Origin: Mesorhizobium sp. B2-4-15
GTDB lineage: Bacteria > Pseudomonadota > Alphaproteobacteria > Rhizobiales > Rhizobiaceae
Direction of reading: 5' to 3'
Length of the DNA: 64,000 nt
Assembly: GCF_006658505.1 (NCBI RefSeq)
Contig: NZ_VFUZ01000005.1
Coordinates: 62,001-126,000 of the forward strand
Shown in pieces: positions 61,644 to 64,000 of this stretch. The number at the start of each line of letters is the position of its first letter. The stretch's first letter is position 1. Under the pieces are notes generated by a model, which was not told where the DNA came from, ran no database searches, and saw only the letters and a list, made by a program, of their open reading frames with translations. A program made the translations under genes and the position numbers.

Positions 61644-62459
61644 GTGAGCGCGGTGAGAGTTGCCGCAATCTCATCCGGCGAGGTGCTTAATGGCGCCGCT
61701 GAAGCTATCCATGTCGAGAACCTGCACAAGAAGTTCGGTGAACTGCATGTGCTGAAGGGCGTGTCGCTGTCGGCACGCGATGGCGAGGTGATCGCCATCA
61801 TCGGCGGTTCCGGCTCCGGCAAATCGACGCTGCTGCGCTGCATCAACTGCCTGGAAAACCCGACCAGCGGCATCATTCGCGTCAATGGCGAGGAGATCAA
61901 GCTGAAGGCGGACAGCCACGGCCACACCGTTCCGGCCGACCGCAAGCAGATCGAGCGCATCCGCTCCAAGCTCGGCATGGTGTTCCAGAACTTCAATCTG
62001 TGGAGCCACATGACGCTGATCGAGAACGTCATCGAGGTTCCGGTGCATGTGCTGGGGGTCAAGCGAGACGAAGCGATCTCACAGGCCGAAAAACTGCTGG
62101 CGCGCGTCGGGCTCGCCGAAAAGCGCGACGTCTATCCGGCCTATTTGTCGGGCGGCCAGCAGCAGCGCGCCGCGATCGCCCGCGCTCTGGCCATCAATCC
62201 GCGCGTCATGCTGTTCGACGAGCCGACCTCGGCGCTCGACCCGGAACTGGTCGGCGAGGTGCTGAAGGTTATCGGCGACCTGGCGCGCGAAGGCCGCACC
62301 ATGGTGCTGGTCACCCACGAGATGAAGTTCGCCCGCGAGGTCGCGACCCACGTCGTCTACCTCTACAACGGGCTGGTCGAGGAAGAAGGCCCGCCGGAGC
62401 AGATCTTCGGCGCGCCGAAATCCGAAAGGCTCAAGCAGTTCATCCGCAACATCGGCTAG
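61644..62459 (+). CDS. Amino-acid ABC transporter ATP-binding protein
   Basis: A 271-residue ATPase of the polar amino acid family (HisP/OccP/ArtP type). Walker A is GGSGSGKST, the Q-loop MVFQNFNLWSHMT, the signature LSGGQQQR and Walker B VMLFDEPTSALDPE. The start is given as GTG 61644; the first 20 residues are not conserved, and a later start is possible. It precedes a periplasmic binding protein and a permease. Sequence features and its divergence from the amidinohydrolase operon suggest arginine, ornithine or a guanidino-acid as cargo. Confidence 0.9.
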   Translation: MSAVRVAAISSGEVLNGAAEAIHVENLHKKFGELHVLKGVSLSARDGEVIAIIGGSGSGKSTLLRCINCLENPTSGIIRVNGEEIKLKADSHGHTVPADRKQIERIRSKLGMVFQNFNLWSHMTLIENVIEVPVHVLGVKRDEAISQAEKLLARVGLAEKRDVYPAYLSGGQQQRAAIARALAINPRVMLFDEPTSALDPELVGEVLKVIGDLAREGRTMVLVTHEMKFAREVATHVVYLYNGLVEEEGPPEQIFGAPKSERLKQFIRNIG

Positions 62460-62513
62460 GAAAGCCGGGACGGAAGAAAACCGGGAACCAACAACAAACT
62501 GGGAGTTGTAAAA

Positions 62514-63311
62514 ATGAAGACTGTTCTGAAGACATTCGCCGCTGCGCTGCTGCTCGGCGTCGCCGCCATGGGCGTGGCCAAGGCCGATCCGGTCAAGATC
62601 GGCGTCGCCGCGGAGCCCTATCCGCCCTTCACCTCGCCTGATGCCTCGGGCAAATGGGTGGGCTGGGAGATCGACTTCATCGACGCCGTATGCGCCGAGG
62701 AAAAGCTCGACTGCGTCATCACGCCTGTCGCCTGGGACGGTATCATCCCGGCGCTGACGACCAAGAAGATCGACCTCATCGTCTCGTCGATGTCGATCAC
62801 CGGCGAACGCAAGAAGACCATCGACTTCTCGGACAAGTATTACAACACGCCGACGGCGATCATCGGACCGAAAGACCAGAAATTCGGCGCCACGCCGGAC
62901 GACCTCAAGGGCAAGGTGCTCGGCGTCCAGGTGTCGACCGTGCACGCCGTCTACGCCAAGAAGCACTTCGGCGGCACGGCTTCCGAGATCAAGGAATACC
63001 AGACCCAGGACGAAGCCAACAATGACCTTGCCGCGGGCCGCCTCGACGCGGTGCAGGCCGATTCCATTGCGCTCGGCGAATTCCTCAAATCCGACCAGGG
63101 CAAGGCCTGCTGCGACCTGAAGGGCATGGTGGCTCCGGACGATGAAGTGCTCGGACCAGGCGTCGGCGCGGGCGTGCGCAAGGAAGACACCGACCTGAAG
63201 GAAAAGATCAACGCCGGCATCAAGGCCATCCGCAGCAACGGCAAGTATGACGAAATCTCGAAGAAATACTTCAATTTCGACATTTACGGCGGCTCGCCAC
63301 AGTCGAACTAA
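62514..63311 (+). CDS. Periplasmic amino-acid-binding protein
   Basis: A 265-residue exported solute-binding protein. The signal peptide MKTVLKTFAAALLLGVAAMG ends after AKA, near residue 24. The mature part starts DPVKIGVAAEPYPPFTSPDASG and has WEIDFIDAVCAEEKLDCVITPVAWDGIIPAL, which are typical of the lysine/arginine/ornithine family (family 3). It contains two Cys pairs, so it should be folded in the periplasm. GGGAG lies 8 bases before the ATG. It is followed by a hairpin and the permease. Confidence 0.9.
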   Translation: MKTVLKTFAAALLLGVAAMGVAKADPVKIGVAAEPYPPFTSPDASGKWVGWEIDFIDAVCAEEKLDCVITPVAWDGIIPALTTKKIDLIVSSMSITGERKKTIDFSDKYYNTPTAIIGPKDQKFGATPDDLKGKVLGVQVSTVHAVYAKKHFGGTASEIKEYQTQDEANNDLAAGRLDAVQADSIALGEFLKSDQGKACCDLKGMVAPDDEVLGPGVGAGVRKEDTDLKEKINAGIKAIRSNGKYDEISKKYFNFDIYGGSPQSN

Positions 63312-63325
63312 AGACCCTCGCACGA

Positions 63326-63359
63326 GCGGAGGGCATGACCGAAGAGCCATGCCCTCCGC
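63326..63359. terminator. Hairpin between binding-protein and permease genes
   Basis: GCGGAGGGCATG (63326-63337) pairs exactly with CATGCCCTCCGC (63348-63359) around a 10-base loop. No T-run follows, so it probably protects the binding-protein mRNA or lets only part of the transcripts go on to the permease genes. Confidence 0.6.
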
Positions 63360-63431
63360 CCTACCTTTCCCACGCATGCATGCCGCCGGCCGCTGGCGCC
63401 GGCGGATAGAGCCAGCACTCCGGGGGCGAAG

Positions 63432-64000
63432 CTGATCGACGCGTTTCTTTCGGCCTCGGCGGCCGGTATCATCGAACTCCTCTCGCCCGCGCCCGTCGGC
63501 TGGGGCGGGACCCTCATGCTCGGGCTGCTGCATTCGCTCGAGATCGCCGTCGGGGCCACTTGCGTTGGACTTTTGATCGGCATCTGTGGCGCCTATGGCA
63601 AGCTCTACGGCGGCCCGGTGGTGCGCGATCTGCTGGCCGTCTATACGACCATCGTGCGCGCCGTGCCCGAACTGGTGCTGATCCTGCTGCTCTACTACGC
63701 CGGCACCGACCTGATAAACCAGGTGCTGACGGCGATGGGCTATCAGCGGATAGACATCAGCGGACTGGTGGCCGGCATCGCCGTGCTCGGCTTCGTCCAG
63801 GGCGCCTATTCGACCGAGGTGATGCGCGGCGCCATCCTCGCCATTCCGCAGGGTCAGATCGAAGCCGCGCGCGCCTATGGCATGTCCCCCGGTCTTCTGC
63901 TGCGGCGCATCACATTGCCGGCGATGCTGCCTTTCGCCATACCCGGCCTTGCCAATCTGTGGCTGATCGCCACCAAGGATACCGCCCTGCTGGCCGTCGT
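63432..64000 (+). CDS. Amino-acid ABC transporter permease, 5' part (cut by window edge)
   Basis: The first 189 residues or so of a HisQ/OccQ-type permease. Hydrophobic segments start near GWGGTLMLGLLHSLEIAVGATCVGLLIGI. The frame includes YTTIVRAVPELVLILLLYYAG, and the coupling-helix EAA region appears as AARAYGMSPGLLLRRITLPAMLPFAIPGL. The frame is open to the right edge. No ATG, GTG or TTG lies at the natural N-terminus: the best candidate is CTG 63432, after GGGGGCGAAG, with ATG 63519 as a late alternative that would cut into the first helix. The second permease gene should follow outside the window. Confidence 0.85.
   Translation, partial: MIDAFLSASAAGIIELLSPAPVGWGGTLMLGLLHSLEIAVGATCVGLLIGICGAYGKLYGGPVVRDLLAVYTTIVRAVPELVLILLLYYAGTDLINQVLTAMGYQRIDISGLVAGIAVLGFVQGAYSTEVMRGAILAIPQGQIEAARAYGMSPGLLLRRITLPAMLPFAIPGLANLWLIATKDTALLAV

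Noticed and set aside
62079..63533. A 484-codon minus-strand frame across the ABC transporter genes
   Set aside because: It spans two well-recognised plus-strand genes and the hairpin between them.

Overview
The window is GC-rich and gene-dense. It looks like chromosomal DNA from a Rhizobiales alphaproteobacterium, most probably Mesorhizobium. This rests on a nearly complete succinoglycan-type exo gene set, the aroA / cmk / rpsA neighbourhood, a four-subunit sarcosine oxidase operon, and short palindromic intergenic repeats of the kind common in that genus. The genus is an inference; no search was run.

Layout. 1-657 is the 3' end of a propionyl-CoA synthetase gene. 1257-32475 is an exopolysaccharide (EPS) locus. 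The minus-strand run exoL-exoA-exoM-exoO-exoN-exoP (8849 to 1257) keeps the order known from Sinorhizobium meliloti. It is followed by a GT4 glycosyltransferase, a Tat-exported GH16 protein, the exoT flippase, an unusual phosphoribosyltransferase-HAD fusion, a second GT4 enzyme, UDP-glucose dehydrogenase, the exoK glucanase, exoU, exoX, exoY, exoF, a hexapeptide acyltransferase and the exoQ polymerase. No exoH, exoV, exoW, exoZ or exoB is recognised here, so the sugar unit or its decoration probably differs from classical succinoglycan.

The most interesting content is a complete lasso-peptide gene cluster (about 19863-27393) embedded in that EPS locus. It has a 50-residue precursor, an RRE/PqqD-like B1, a transglutaminase-like B2 protease, an asparagine-synthetase-like cyclase lacking the glutaminase cysteine, an HPr-kinase-like peptide kinase and an ABC exporter. 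A nucleotidyltransferase lies divergently next to it. The predicted core starts with Gly, has Asp at ring position 9 and ends in Ser, the residue that this kinase type phosphorylates in paeninodin-like peptides. A repeated palindrome, TGCRNYGCA, occurs upstream of the lasso precursor and also upstream of exoL, exoT, exoY, exoQ and other EPS genes. One regulator may therefore control both EPS and the lasso peptide.

32830-41610 holds an apparent carbohydrate operon (SDR, GH39, glycoamylase-like protein, MerA-like flavoprotein), a DUF1349 protein, an aldehyde dehydrogenase and a TetR regulator. 41804-47169 holds a degraded dimethylglycine-dehydrogenase-like remnant followed by soxBDAG. 47159-50295 has a membrane protein, a GntR regulator, a frameshifted L-rhamnose mutarotase remnant, a Crp/Fnr regulator and two small paralogous proteins. 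50494-56449 carries tRNA-Ala(GGC), a FYDLN-acid protein, aroA, two membrane-protein genes of different base composition, cmk, rpsA and a strong terminator. 56478-64000 has an SDR, a capsule-type glycosyltransferase, a translationally coupled amidinohydrolase-TetR-ThDP decarboxylase operon that suggests arginine or guanidino-acid breakdown, and an amino-acid ABC transporter cut by the right edge.
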